DNA from: Haemonchus contortus
Taxonomy: Eukaryota > Nematoda > Chromadorea > Rhabditida > Trichostrongylidae
Reading direction: 5' to 3'
Length of the DNA stretch: 64,000 nucleotides
Assembly (NCBI GenBank): GCA_000469685.2
Contig: LS997562.1
Location: 4,957,515-5,021,514, forward strand
A model generated the notes under the pieces. It was not told the DNA's origin and searched no databases. It was given only the letters and a program-made list of their open reading frames with translations. Positions 1-11,375 of the stretch are shown piece after piece. The stretch's first letter is position 1. Every line of letters begins with the position of its first letter. Position numbers and translations under genes: made by a program.

Positions 1-656
1 GTTCTCTTTGTACCGTAAAATACCATATTGTTCTGGGAGAGTGGGCGTGGCGCCGGGGACCGAATTTCGCATAGCCAGCCAGTGAAAGTTGTGTAAGGAG
101 CCAATAGGCCCTCCCAAAGAAGCAGGGTGTACAATATACGTCCCAAAATGCTCTGCCCTGCCCTCAGGCTCGACCTGTGCTCTTTGCCATGGTGAAACGG
201 ATGTAGTGACTGTTTAATCAGCTGAGGAACATACCTCTTCTTCTAGTTGGAGCCTGTCCCACTTTGTTTGCACCTCTTGCGGAGCCACAACCGTAGACAC
301 GCCGAAAACCTTGAAATTACAAATGATTAATTCTTTGCCGACGATACAATCGATTTTTGCCGGATACGCCATGCATCACGCTACTGCCGAGAATTTTAGA
401 GGTGTTGGGAACCCATTCAACCTACTGACCTCTGAATTGATGAAGTTTCAACTTAGGTCGAAATTTTAAAAAATCGCTTAGGACTAGGGCTTCTCACATG
501 TGTTTCGCGTAATCGATAGCAGTGATGGAATGAGAGCAATGTTGTTTTTTGATCGTGAAATCCAATCTTACGTATCTCGCAGGTGCGATACTGCGAGCGT
601 TGGGCATCACGTCACTACTGCCCACGTGAGAATGCGTATGTCCACATTCTTTCCAA
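1..656. other. No gene recognised
   Basis: I see no exon with credible splice sites or a recognisable protein here. The next exon of the minus-strand membrane-protein gene to the right would be expected at or beyond this edge, but I could not find it. A 63-codon open frame at 500-691 on the plus strand has no recognisable content and runs into the repeat that starts near 657. Confidence 0.5.
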
Positions 657-950
657 AGGATCCTCTTACATATAATCGGCTAAGTGTGTAGGTTGCTTTG
701 TGTTTGTATGTGTTTGACCGGAAACTCATAAGTTCCGTTCCCGTGGACGAAAAAAAGCTCAAATCTGGTAGGAGTACAAGGTGCAAGATGGGTACACTTA
801 TGGCAGGCGGCAGGACCACCCATGGAGGGCGGGGCTTGCGCGAAATAAATATTTGACCAAAAATTCATAACTCCTGTTCCCGAGGGCCTAGAAAGTTCAA
901 ATCTGGTAGAAGTACAGGTAACAGGACGGGAGTACTTCTGACAAACGTAT
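657..950 (-). repeat. Modular GC-rich repeat, 3' part (about two units)
   Basis: Read on the minus strand this contains the pieces seen at 48.2-51.1 kb and 62.5-64 kb: a GGGCGG-type core, a stretch like CTACCAAATTTGAACGCT, a 'gagttatgaatttccggtca' segment and the conserved tail CTTAGCCGATTATAT followed by aGTAGGAT-like bases (here interrupted by two extra bases). It sits in the intron just after the exon at 974-1123. Confidence 0.75.
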
Positions 951-973
951 AACTGACCAAAAAAGTAACTGAC

Positions 974-3900
974 CTGTACGAATATTATGAGAAGTAATCG
1001 TGCTGCTATGGTTGGATACATCAAGGTCGGATCATGTTTGTGAATACCGTAAATTAGTAAACCTGATGTAATGACCAGTAGAATCATCAGAAGGATGAGA
1101 CATATCTCGAAGTATGATGGTTTCTGGAATGAAGCCAAATTGTCAGTTGTTAACCAAAGATATCAAGCTGAAACAAGTTATAACAGAATGGGTTACAGGT
1201 TCACGGTTCATTATTGGTAACGGTTGACCGGTTCATCACGTTGTGACTTGTGAAGTTGACAAGCGATGGCTCAAAAAGCTATTTAAAAGGCTGGACCAGG
1301 TAAGGCCTCGGTTTTTTGCTCGGATAGCACAAGTACGGGTTCGAGTTCTATACGAGGTCGATGTTTTCTCCATAACCCACCAACCTTGTGAGAATCTCCG
1401 ACAAATGCATGGCGCATCCCAAATGAGATGCATCTACGTCAGAAACAAAATTTTTGTGTTGATTTTAGTAGTAGATCGTTTTTGAAAACGGCAGATTTGA
1501 TAGGCTTGTGTGGGCTCGAATCCCGTCAGAATGACGTGGAGCTTCCAAACTTCTTCTGAGCTACCTCCTCTACCTTGGACTTGAACAAATCGTTGAACGC
1601 CTTCAACCCTTTACAGAGGTTTCGGGAATGACCTTAAGTGCCGAGGTGGTGTAGTGGCTAGGGGCCACACACCCATGGTCACGGGTTCGAGTCCCAGATC
1701 GATACTCGCTTAAGCCAGCCGAACATTAGATCCCACCTGGGTCGTTTGGTTGGTAGCAAATACATCTGGGAGGAAAAAGTACTGACTTGTACATCAGCTG
1801 ACCACAGCAATCACTGTATTGACCACATAGGCATTCAGTACGCCCCTACGATCCTGAGTTGAAGTCAAATACGGGGCCATTTCTCAGTTGGGATTGATCA
1901 ACACCCAAAATCTTCGCCTTTTTGGACCATGTTCGACTTTCTCTTAATCTCGGCATAGCTAAACTTGTCTTTTGTGCTGGTTTTTTTTGTTTTTTTTATC
2001 CTTTTTGTCCTTCACATGATCTTCAACGAATATTCGCGAGCAAGAAGTAAACGTAGAAAGTGCAGCTTGAGGTTCAAGATGTTCACTCACGAAGAACATG
2101 TTGTGATGGGTGTCGAAGCAGCTGTTTAATAGAATGTACTCGGTGTTGTACTCAACGTCTGCTAACAAGAAGAGGGCGGTCCCAACTGGATCGCCACTTC
2201 ATTCTGCGCTTTTTCTTCAACACTGCACACTGTTATGCTACACTTAATAGTCATCGTCTATCAGCAAACTCGATCGCCTCGATCTTATCAGATTTTTCGC
2301 AAAAGAGACTATTTGTAAGTTCTTTAAGTAATTATAACCAATCTTGATCCGGTGATTTCTTGAAAAAAAAATTTCAAGCAGTAGATCCTATCGCAGATTA
2401 TATGTGGGTGGTCACTGATTTGCCGGAATCGCTTGACTGCATTTCTTAATAGTAACTTCAAAAGAAATCACTGACACTGATCCGTCGGTTTCGGTTTCGA
2501 TTCAACTTCTACGGGTATAGAATGTGGTATGGGGCTATTTTGGTGGTCTCAATCAGTGACAGGACAAAGAATAAAATTTTTGGGCGGTAACCCATCCGGT
2601 TCAAGGGATACGCCCCGCACTAGACTCCCATTCAGAATCGTAGTGGCGTAGACGACAGCGTCGTCAAATCACCGACAAGCGAACGAAAGGGTTCTACTGT
2701 AAAGGCTCTATACTACCGATGTACCTGACTTCAATGACAGTTACAGTTTCCTTACCAACTCGAATTCGATGAGTATTGACTGATTTTTCCAGTGATCCAT
2801 TCGCCTCGTTGAAGTGCCGAGCAAGGAAAAAGGCAAAGCAAAGGTAGACGGTGAACTGTACTGTCGTGAGTTCTTCAAACTCGTTTGAAGGATCTCCATT
2901 GGCACTTCACTGCTCCCGGCTCCTCAACTCTATCCCCAAAAGGTACTTGTTCATTCAACTGGTATATACGGTAGCATTTATTTCTCGTCCTTTTCGAGAT
3001 GGAAAACATGTGCTACTGAATTCTTCGTTTCTTCATACGGTATCCACCATACTCGACCAAATCTCTCAGCTCTTAGCTGACACCCAGAAGTTACTTGCTA
3101 GATAATGGACAGCTCTTAATAATGACTTTAAGTTCTGTGCTTTCTCAGAGGCCGATCTGGTGGTTCCTTCATGTTCTGGACGCTCTGCTGTGCTCAGTTG
3201 TTATGAGCTGGAAATACGAGCAAGAACGTGACCGAAGGACAAGCTCCACGGCCATCAGGCTTCATTCCTGTTTTCACTGACTCGATTATCGATCTCAACG
3301 TATTTGTATTTCATTGATATTTGTCTAATAACTTAAAATTACGTTATTTGTTGAAAAAATAAATAGAATTGCCTTATATGATTGTGTTCGTGGTCACTAA
3401 TACTCACATAACAAATCTGTGACGATAGTTTGGAATCGTTTCGTTTGTGTGAATTAGAGAATTCGAATTGTTCCTTATAAAAAGACAGGCTCGCTCATTC
3501 TGAAGCTTTCCAGCTCGGTCCAAAGCTACCGTCAAGGGAACTCTGATTCTTAAGTACCCATGTACATTACTTCAAACTCGTCGAGCAGTATATAAGGACT
3601 TGTACGTTGGGTGACTGTAAAATGATTTTGGAAAACAGAAATTTGGCTATCGACATCTCCAAGGGGCGTGGCAAGAAATCGATGCTTGAAGAGCACCTTT
3701 TAACAAAATGACGACGTGGCAACACATTTCTTCGCACCAAGACCAAGTTTTTCAGTGAGTACTTTTCTGATTTCAGAGTCAGAACCAAGGGGAATTGTGG
3801 TTGTCTGTTACTGGGGCCAACTGGAGGGGACCAGGGGAAGCATTTCAATCACATTCCTTGACACCTGACTTCAATCATGTACTTTTCTATTTGAATTGAG

Positions 3901-4100
3901 AATGACCTCGTGATTCAGACTGAATTCAAAAACTAATGGGGTGCACGTACCTCAACGGCAGTGGTCACATGAATGGTGGCGATGATAGCGACGATGACAG
4001 CGACCACGGCTTCAACAGTGGCCAGAATCTGCAGACCGGTTGGCAATCTACAGCAACAACAATCCCACTTCTTTCCACGAGGATCGAAGTCCATGTATTT
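974..4100 (-). CDS. Partial gene for a small multi-pass membrane protein (nematode four-TM type)
   Basis: Two exons are visible. The first (3951-4100) follows an acceptor ending TTTTTCAG and ends at GAG|GTACGT. It encodes 50 residues: MDFDPRGKKWDCCCC near the start, then a hydrophobic helix (LQILATVEAVVAVIVAIIA). The second (974-1123) lies between ATTCCAG and CAG|GTCAGT. It encodes another 50 residues with two hydrophobic stretches (FEICLILLMILLVITSGLLI; ARLLLIIFV). Both are exactly 150 bp in phase 0, so they join directly. An acidic/basic start followed by W-D-C-C-C-C and TM helices is, from memory, typical of an uncharacterised nematode four-TM family; no function is known to me. The start may be the ATG at 4094 or an upstream ATG at about 4130 read through without a splice. 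The 2.8-kb intron holds SINE sequence. The fourth helix and stop are not in the window. Confidence 0.62.
1316..1395 (+). repeat. Second tRNA-like repeat family, copy 1
   Basis: Contains 'gatagcacaagtacgggtt' followed by a B-box-like GGGTTCGAG and a stretch ending 'ataacccaccaaccttgtga'. The same order of blocks recurs near 17.46-17.55 kb, 29.51-29.56 kb and, reversed, at 57.13-57.21 and 62.33-62.41 kb. It has the T-arm of a tRNA but no complete cloverleaf that I can draw. Confidence 0.55.
1643..1908 (+). repeat. tRNA-derived SINE copy
   Basis: Starts 'gaggtggtgtagtggctag', the tRNA-like head with A-box-like bases. It continues to a B-box (GGGTTCGAGTCC at about 1684), then the body shared with other copies (a 'gtactgacttgtacatcag' block and a 'ccacataggcattcagtacg' block), ending near 'gggattgatcaacaccc'. 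About 266 bp, diverged from the copy at 13.6 kb. Confidence 0.8.
2582..2652 (-). repeat. SINE 3'-end fragment
   Basis: Matches only the tail of the family in reverse: 'gatacgccccgcactagact' and 'ccattcagaatcgtagtggc'. The tRNA-like head is absent, so this is a 5'-truncated copy. Confidence 0.65.
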
Positions 4101-6590
4101 CTGAAAAAGAAACGATTTCATAGGATTCACTGTAGGTGAAATTTCATGGATGCGTCAGAAATCAGTGCTCGAGGAAGAAAACACCGGTGCAGACCCCATT
4201 ACACTTAGGTTATTTATTAATTTGTTTTTCTTAATAACGAAGAATGTGTGCTCAAGCTGTCATCGAAAAATATTGTTAAACTATTTTTGAAGTAACTTAG
4301 CATATAGATTCATAGGTTACGCGGTACATATTTTATAGTTGTCAGTAAATTTATGACAGAAAAAAAAGCTTTTCATACCAATCAGCTTATTCGGTCATGA
4401 GTGGAGTAGTAAACTGACAAGCGTTCCTAGTTCAAGTCCAGGTCGGGAGCTCCCAGGCCAACTAAGCCTTTCATGAGTCTGGGGGGATGAGAGCTGCGAG
4501 ATTTGTCCCAATTTGAGAGGATAACCTGAGTTTTGGGACCTTTTGACGTTGAACAACCCGTTTGGGGGGACTTGAATGAATATGTGACTTATACAGTACC
4601 TTGAAATGGCAAGCCGGTGTACAATTCAGTTCAGCTTTTATCCACCCAGACAAGTGTGGCATCTATGGTCTGACTCCTGGGGGAAAAAGACCTGGTTAGC
4701 TTGGCCGTGTCATAGTGACAATAACCACTACACCCCCTCTACAATGGGTAGCTTGTCAGGCGTCAGGTTGACACATTCCGTACCACTAAAACGGCAGGTA
4801 ATGGGTTCGATCGTATTCGTATACTAATCAGTTATCCATTACTACCTTCTTATAAAAAATTTAGTCAAAATTTCAAGGCATTAAAGTACGGAGGTACTTT
4901 CTTGAAGGTGCTTTTGGGTGATGACGAGTGATACCACTATCATCATCACAGCCCTAAGGACTTAGCTATGGTTCTTAGGTGGCATCTCGTACTAGTATTG
5001 GTCTGATTTTAAGAGACCAGACCTTTGAATAAAGCATCGACTGGTCGTTGCACTTAATTCTATGGGTCAAGATTCTATGGGCCTAAGTAGATAGGCAATT
5101 TCAAAGAGGTATTCAATGCATGGCGTATATTCCGTGGGAAAAATGACCAACGCCGATTATTTCGTCCTTTTTTACACTTTCATTCTTCCAATGTTTGCTG
5201 GTGATTGGTGTTGGACTTTGGAAGTCTAACTGGCTAGTCAAAGGGTATCAGTGGTTATCACGAGGTCAGAGTCTGCTGATAACACCTGGTAGTCAGATAA
5301 TGACTAGGCTCGGACATGAGGCAGTTGTTTGCGAAATCGTCTGCCAGCAGGTGTTAGAAACTTGCAGTGACTAATGTGTACATCAGAGCACCTCTGGGAA
5401 CATTTGGAAAGATTTTCTGACTAAAAATAGCGATGTCGAATGCTAAACAAAAAGAGGCGAAAACCGACGTAAGTCCACAACCCAGGAACACGCCATGCAT
5501 GAGACTTCTCTCCAGATTACATGAGATACATGAATTGGTAATCAGGTATACAAATACTTACGGAGGTTAGTCAAAAGCACAAATCAAGGCCATTATCAAA
5601 AAGTAATGAGAATGAGCAAACCCATAGAATGGAGACTTAGTCAACCTGGGCGAGTCCGGATATCCGGCACTTTGCCGTACCGCTACTTTTGCTCCCTTCA
5701 AGCTGGAAATAGCCCTTGGTAGTCTCTAAACAACATCAACGAAGTAAACATGGAGGGAAACTGATATGATATAGTATAACGAGTGAGTTGTACGAATTGT
5801 TTTAATAAATTAATTGCTGGTAACTAATTAAGAGGAATCAAGTGGATATAAAATTTTGAGCTCTAATACCATGGAAGCTTTAAAGGGGCGTGGTCAAAAG
5901 TTCTCCAAAAGAAAACGTGTTTTAACATTTCTCGGTTCTAATTCGTCGAATTTGAAGAAACCGATTTTGAAAGCTCGGATTTTTTGTACTCCTACGATGA
6001 TAGATGTGAAATGAACTAAAGCATATGGATATGAAAAAATAGTAGGAAAGATAAAAATTATAGAATAATTTCTCAAGACGCTCACATTTGTCTAAACAGA
6101 AAAAATATTGTCAGGAAAAAGTATTGCTAAAAATAAAAAATAAAATTATATTGCTCTAAAAATATACGAAATAACATGTGAGCTTAAAAATGATAGCATC
6201 GTATCAATTCAATTTGTCCATTCAAATTTTGACCTATAGTGCAAAAAAATTTTGGATAAAAATTATTACAAAAGAAAACAGAACGAATAACTTTCTAATA
6301 CCAGAAAACCTACGTTCAAACAGTACTACCCGTGTACTAGCATGTAACAGTTTCACTTGATCATTGAAAAAAAGGAAAAGTTGGGCTTGTAAGATAAAAT
6401 CAAACTAAGAACCATGGTTCAAGAGATCGTCAATCACAAAAAATACAACGTCAGCAGGACCATTGCCGTCAAATGCCACCTCAACTATTAGTTTCATAAA
6501 ATTAAGAAACATCCAATGGATCATCGTCTGAAAAAAAAATTGTCATCAAGACTCTGTCCTGAGACCATAAAGTCTGAAAAGATAAAGCCT
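4101..6590. other. Intergenic, with degraded SINE pieces
   Basis: Two weak SINE fragments are recognisable: about 4394-4485 (plus; B-box-like 'agttcaagtcc' and 'aggccaactaagcctttc') and about 4645-4740 (minus; 'cactacacc' head in reverse). From 5.7 to 6.6 kb the DNA is AT-rich. The short open frames show no protein family signature. Confidence 0.4.
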
Positions 6591-6780
6591 TTGGGCGTTG
6601 ATCTATCCCGTCTGAAGGATGTGCCCCACATTGAACTTCCACTCAGAATCAGTGCTCTTATCCTCTCAGATGAGCCTGGCACCAATTAATCGAAACCGGA
6701 GGGATGGAAGATTTTGTTGGTCTAGACAGATACCGATCAGGGATCCGAACCTGCGACCAATTCAGAACAAGAAAGTTTAG
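6591..6780 (-). repeat. SINE copy with internal deletion
   Basis: The reverse-strand tail ('ggatgtgccccacattgaac') runs straight into the middle block ('agtgctcttatcctctcaga') and on to the B-box region in reverse ('gggatccgaacctgcgacca'). About 70 bp between tail and middle are missing compared with the copies at 14.9 and 15.8 kb. Confidence 0.7.
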
Positions 6781-7365
6781 ACCGCATAGAGCACTCAAGG
6801 TAAGCTTTCGCTCCATTTTCACTTTCTCGGAATTTCTTAATAATTCTTTCGAGCAGCCAGTTCAGTCTTAATGGTAATTCCGTCATTACATTAATTTGTA
6901 CATGCTAAAAGTGCGTGTATAACTTTTTAAGTCATTCGGCTGCCAAATGCATTCTAAGAAAAGCGTGCAACATTGCATGCTAGGAGCCTTGAGCCTTGGC
7001 TGTATGGATGACGGAAACATCCAACTGTTTCTTTTGCGCGAGATCTTAAAAGGGAAGTTTTTAGCTCCGCCTAATTCTCTTTCCGTTATCAAAAATTATG
7101 CTATCAGTAGGAGTGTCATTCAGGCTTTTTTGGCGATTAAAATTGGCATTTGAACGGCACAACAAGAAATCCGCAGAATTGTTCAGCTTCTACTGACTCA
7201 CTTCCAAATTGCGCTACGTATTCAACCTTTACCTCGATTTATGGGGAAATTCGTAAGAGTATCCGGTCTATATAATGACTCAAAAGAGCTAGGCAACTTT
7301 AGAAAAAATTTATTCCCAAAACTAGTCCGATCCCATATCTGAAAGGTTGAAATAGTGGGAAGCTT

Positions 7366-7545
7366 AGAACCAGGGATCCTTACTAAAGCAACGCTGCGCC
7401 CAGACCGATACTCACCCAAGGCGACCAAGCCTACCACTTCTTCGAGTTAAGTTTAATGGTACCAGATTTGTCTGGGAGGATAAGGGGCACGGGAACTGAC
7501 ACTACAACAACTGGCCACTACATACATACAACTGTTTAGCCCTCC
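7366..7545 (+). repeat. SINE copy, damaged head
   Basis: Carries 'gaccgatactcacccaaggc', 'gaccaagcctaccacttctt', 'agatttgtctgggaggataa' and 'acaactggccactacataca' in the family order. The first part is diverged and the tail is missing. Confidence 0.6.
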
Positions 7546-9550
7546 CCCACACCCCTTGCAGCTATCAACAGAATAGCGTTATTTCCAAAAAATACGAGAA
7601 ATAGAGCTCTTGGCAGGCTGCCAACGCCGGCCGAAAAGAGGTTTGAGAAAACTCTGAAAAAGATTGTAAAAAAATCCATTAGTCGTGTGAAGTAAGAGCA
7701 AGAGCAGTTGCCGCTAATGGGCGTTGACGATTCAACGAAAGCTTTTCATTCTGGGAAACGTCCACCGCTTTTTTACAATCATAACCACGACAGAAATATC
7801 TACGAAGATGAATGATTCAGTCAGACCTCCAAATGTTTCTCTCTCAAAAATGTATCAAATTTCATCGAATATGTGACAGCAGCACATGTTTCCGAAAACA
7901 AATCCGTCACAAACGGCATTAAACTCGATCAGGAGGAAAAAGATCGGATCGCTGATCGGTGATGTTTGATTCTTTGGACATGAGCTACGGATCGCATTTC
8001 TACGCGGTATCATAGAGCCGCTTTTTTTTGGCTTAGTGCCAGGTGTTCGGGACACCGAGTGCTCAACCTAATATTCCATCCTACCGTATTTACACTCATA
8101 TCTACTTTTCAAATCACTGGCCTAGTATAAACAGAAAACTAGCTGGTACGGTAGATCAGGGTCTGATAGACGGCACAGCACTTTTTTTCTCAAGCACTAT
8201 ACTACATTTTCATAGAAAGTGACTTGAAAAGGGCAATAATACAAAATAGGATTATAAATAAAACATTGCCAAAGCGACGGCGACTGGACGATTACCCATG
8301 AGTGGCGTGGTTACTCACAAAGTGTACAGCTGGTTGTAATAATGAGGCATATCACCTGTCGCCCCATAAATCAGCGAGTCTCTGGTGCTTGTTTCAGCAG
8401 CGTTTCTAGTTGTTTTGAGCGGGTGGCCGAGTTGAAGATACAAAAAATGGAACAGAATACAGAGAGTGAAAGCAAACGAAGGAAAACAATATTTAAAGAG
8501 GTCGTGAAAGGATGAAAAACACTAAAAAGAGTACATCAAGGTTACTACGGAGTTCTATGATAGTTAGTGATAATCAATGATAATCAGTGATACTTAATGG
8601 TATTGAAAGTGATATTTGCCTGGAGGTGTGAAGATTGAATGATAATCAATTATGTTTGCTCATCTAAAGGTACTCAGATCCAGCACACTGTGAAGTGGCC
8701 GAAGTTATCGCCGATTGCCGCCTTTGAGAGGGTGCTCCCTGTAGCTTTTCCCTCGTCCCCCCCCCCCTCCCCCCCCCCCCCTCTTTCACTTCTAGGCCAT
8801 TCGGTGTGAAAATGCTTACCGGATCTGAACACTGTAGCGTTTGTGGAACACCACACCGGGAAACTGATCAAAAAATAAAAATTAGCAAAATTTTAGGTAA
8901 AAAATTGAGGGCATGCCCGTAATATGCCTCAGGAAATCTCAGAAAAGGTTCAAAGTCCAAAGCTCAAAGCCTAAGCTCAATTAAAGAATTTCTTTTGCTA
9001 TACGCTATTTCCAATAACATTTTTACTTAATATTACTTCAATCTAGAGGTCATATTTATAGGAATACTTGGTTTAGTTTTTTTTTGTTTGACTTTGTACT
9101 TTTCGTTAGTTTACACTTTGTCTCGATTGTTCTATTTTCTACTTCTTTGTAGGATCTTTTGGACATTTCAGCCGCTATTCATTTTTTTTGTATATAGTAT
9201 GACTCACATGTTACTGTAAAATTAACTACAACTTTTTTATGCCAACTTATGTACTTTCCGCACATGCAAGACATAGATACTGAAGTAACATACATATTAC
9301 CTTGAATTTATGCTTCGTATTCGAATGACCAGAAGCTCTCAAAATAATCATTTCAAGTGTTCAGGAAAAAAGAACAAATTCACAATCCACAAATAGAATA
9401 TTCAAATATCGATAACGAGTCGTAACTAATGAATTTATTTTCTTACAGTCATGCATGCATTTATTTCAAGTGAATATCTTAGAAGGTCCGGGAAAATTGC
9501 CCAACTGAAACTACATATTCTGCATTTTTGACTACTACTTTTCTCATCTT
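7546..9550. other. Intergenic; homopolymer tract
   Basis: No gene seen. Notable are a near-continuous poly-C run (about 8757-8782, two blocks of C separated by single Ts) and a cluster of 'tgataatca(g/a)t' motifs at about 8567-8650. Open frames at 7855-8055 and 8674-8871 (minus) are low-complexity or unremarkable. Confidence 0.45.
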
Positions 9551-9675
9551 GCCACCTACACCTCTGCCAAATTTGTATACTCTAGGCTCAGGAGCAAAGG
9601 AGTTACAAATTTCCGGTGAACCAAACTATTCGCGCAAGCCCCTCCCCTAGTAGGCGGAGCCTAGCTCAGATCACG
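9551..9675 (+). repeat. Modular GC-rich repeat, single diverged unit
   Basis: Shows the unit order in plus orientation: 'ccacctacacctctgccaaa' and 'tttgtatactctaggctcag', then a 'gttacaaatttccggtg' block and a CCCCTCCCCTAGTAGGCGGAG core. It is an isolated, older copy of the family forming arrays at 48-49 and 62.9-64 kb. Confidence 0.6.
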
Positions 9676-11144
9676 TGTACCCAGGGAGTTCGGCTCATTC
9701 CCCACTTGTTCTTCCCCAATCCCCACTTGTTCCAACCTGTCTGAGCTGTTCCATTTGATTTCCAAACGACACCGTATAAGATAATAGAACAGATAAGATA
9801 GTTACAGTGAAACATACATGCAAACATACAGAAAAACGAACATTTGTGGTTTATATATAGTAAGGATTTACATGAGAAGGCTATGAAAGCTCAAGCTTCA
9901 ACGATGTGCCCTCACTTTCCAGCCCTCCTGGGAACAGAGAATCTCTGACTTCTCGGTGACTGGAGAGAGGGAAGTCGTCGCCTGGCTTAAAAGACTATTT
10001 TGGGGCAGCTAGAATGGAAATAAGATGGACTACTTATTACAAATTGAAAATGGTTTCTCCTACACCGAAAAATCTTCAGAGAAAAATACAGCTTCGAATA
10101 GTTAATATGATGTTCGATTATTCATCTATTTATGTACCTATTTATTCCACTTTAAGGTAACATTTTACATTCCATTTTTTATTTTTTATTGCAACTTCCT
10201 TTTCTTTTTGCATTTTAAATTCTATCGGAACGAATTCAGTACCAAATCAGCAATCCGAGCAAGTTCAATAGCTTCAGAAGAGGAATGATATAAAAATGAA
10301 ATTAAATAAAGACGGAGGGGTTCGAAGAATCCGATAGACAAGGATAAATCGTGCAAGACGATTCGCGCTTGGTTGCTATGAAGAGGAGGAAACCACATGA
10401 AAAATAAAGCACCTATTCGCATCAGTTGGCTATGGTTACTCCCAGTTTCTCACTGGACGTCCTTGGCATATGCGCTGGCACTTTTGAATACTAACATATC
10501 AACAGCACAAGTGAAATAAACAAAATTATAGAAAAAATGTAGAAAAAATAGCAAAAAAAAAGGAAAATTACATTGTCTGGAGCTCTTTCAAATCTATTTC
10601 TGTCAAACAGCTTGCTATATCAATGAATTCATCAACACGGGAACGTCAAAGAGCAGATGAAATAAAAATTTGAAATTAATACAGAACGAAGGTGATTTAT
10701 TTTATTTTCTCTTCACATGGGCCCATAGGGGATGGCAGGTTGAAAAAATGAATAATATCCATGGTGAACTCTCTAAAATGTATAGAAGCAATTTGAAAAT
10801 AAAAAAGTATTGGAAAAATGTCCGGGCTGGGGAAAAGTTATGAGATGGACAGATAGCTTTGATGCCCTTGAGAGTGTGACCCTTATAAACTACTCTGTTA
10901 AGCTCATAAAGGCTTTATGACCCGCTCGCGATTGAGGACCTCTTTTTACCAATTGGGAGGATTGCAAACATAATCCCATCCCGTCGAGAGTGTCGTAAGA
11001 TAAGCTTGACCCTGCCTGGTTGCAAGGATAGTGTCTACGTGTCCGCGACCTAGTGGTTTGAAGTATAAACGCAGCAAATAATGAGTTTGAAGGATCCATA
11101 TGAATCTCCAGGTGTTAATAAAGATGGATGATGACGTCTCTTAC
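9676..11144. other. Intergenic, nothing recognised
   Basis: A short direct repeat ('ccccacttgttc' twice near 9700-9735) and AT-rich DNA. No exon with credible splice sites and no protein signature seen on either strand. Confidence 0.45.
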
Positions 11145-11375
11145 GTTAATCGACCTCGTTTCTTGTATGCGCCCTGCAGTTGAATTCCATTCAGAATCGC
11201 AGTTGCAATTTAAATGAGTGTGTGGTCCATACAATAAATTGTGGCTGTGATGGCCAGCCGATGAGCAAATCAGTGCTTTCATCCCCCCAAGCGCGTACGG
11301 TACCAACCAATCGACCATTGAGGGATGAAAATTTGGCCTGGGCTAGTATCGATCTGGCATACGATCCCCGACAAT
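11145..11375 (-). repeat. SINE copy
   Basis: Reverse-orientation copy: tail near 11160 ('gcgccctgcagttgaattcc', 'attcagaatcgcagttgc'), then 'tggccagccgatgagcaaat', 'cagtgctttcatccccccaa' and 'ggcctgggctagtatcgatc'. The tRNA-like head beyond about 11375 is lost or very diverged. Confidence 0.75.

Larger units (their letters stand above)
1124..3950. other. Large intron of the membrane-protein gene, repeat-bearing
   Basis: The stretch between the two membrane-protein exons carries a tRNA-like repeat (about 1316-1395), a SINE copy (1643-1908) and a SINE fragment (2582-2652). Open frames at 1959-3280 and 3567-3848 have no recognisable content or matching splice sites. A further small exon could be hidden here, although the flanking exons already join in phase. 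Confidence 0.45.

Noticed and set aside
3936..4139. Plus-strand ORF rich in Asp and Ser
   Set aside because: It is the complement of the membrane-protein exon at 3951-4100, which has matching splice sites and hydrophobic helices.
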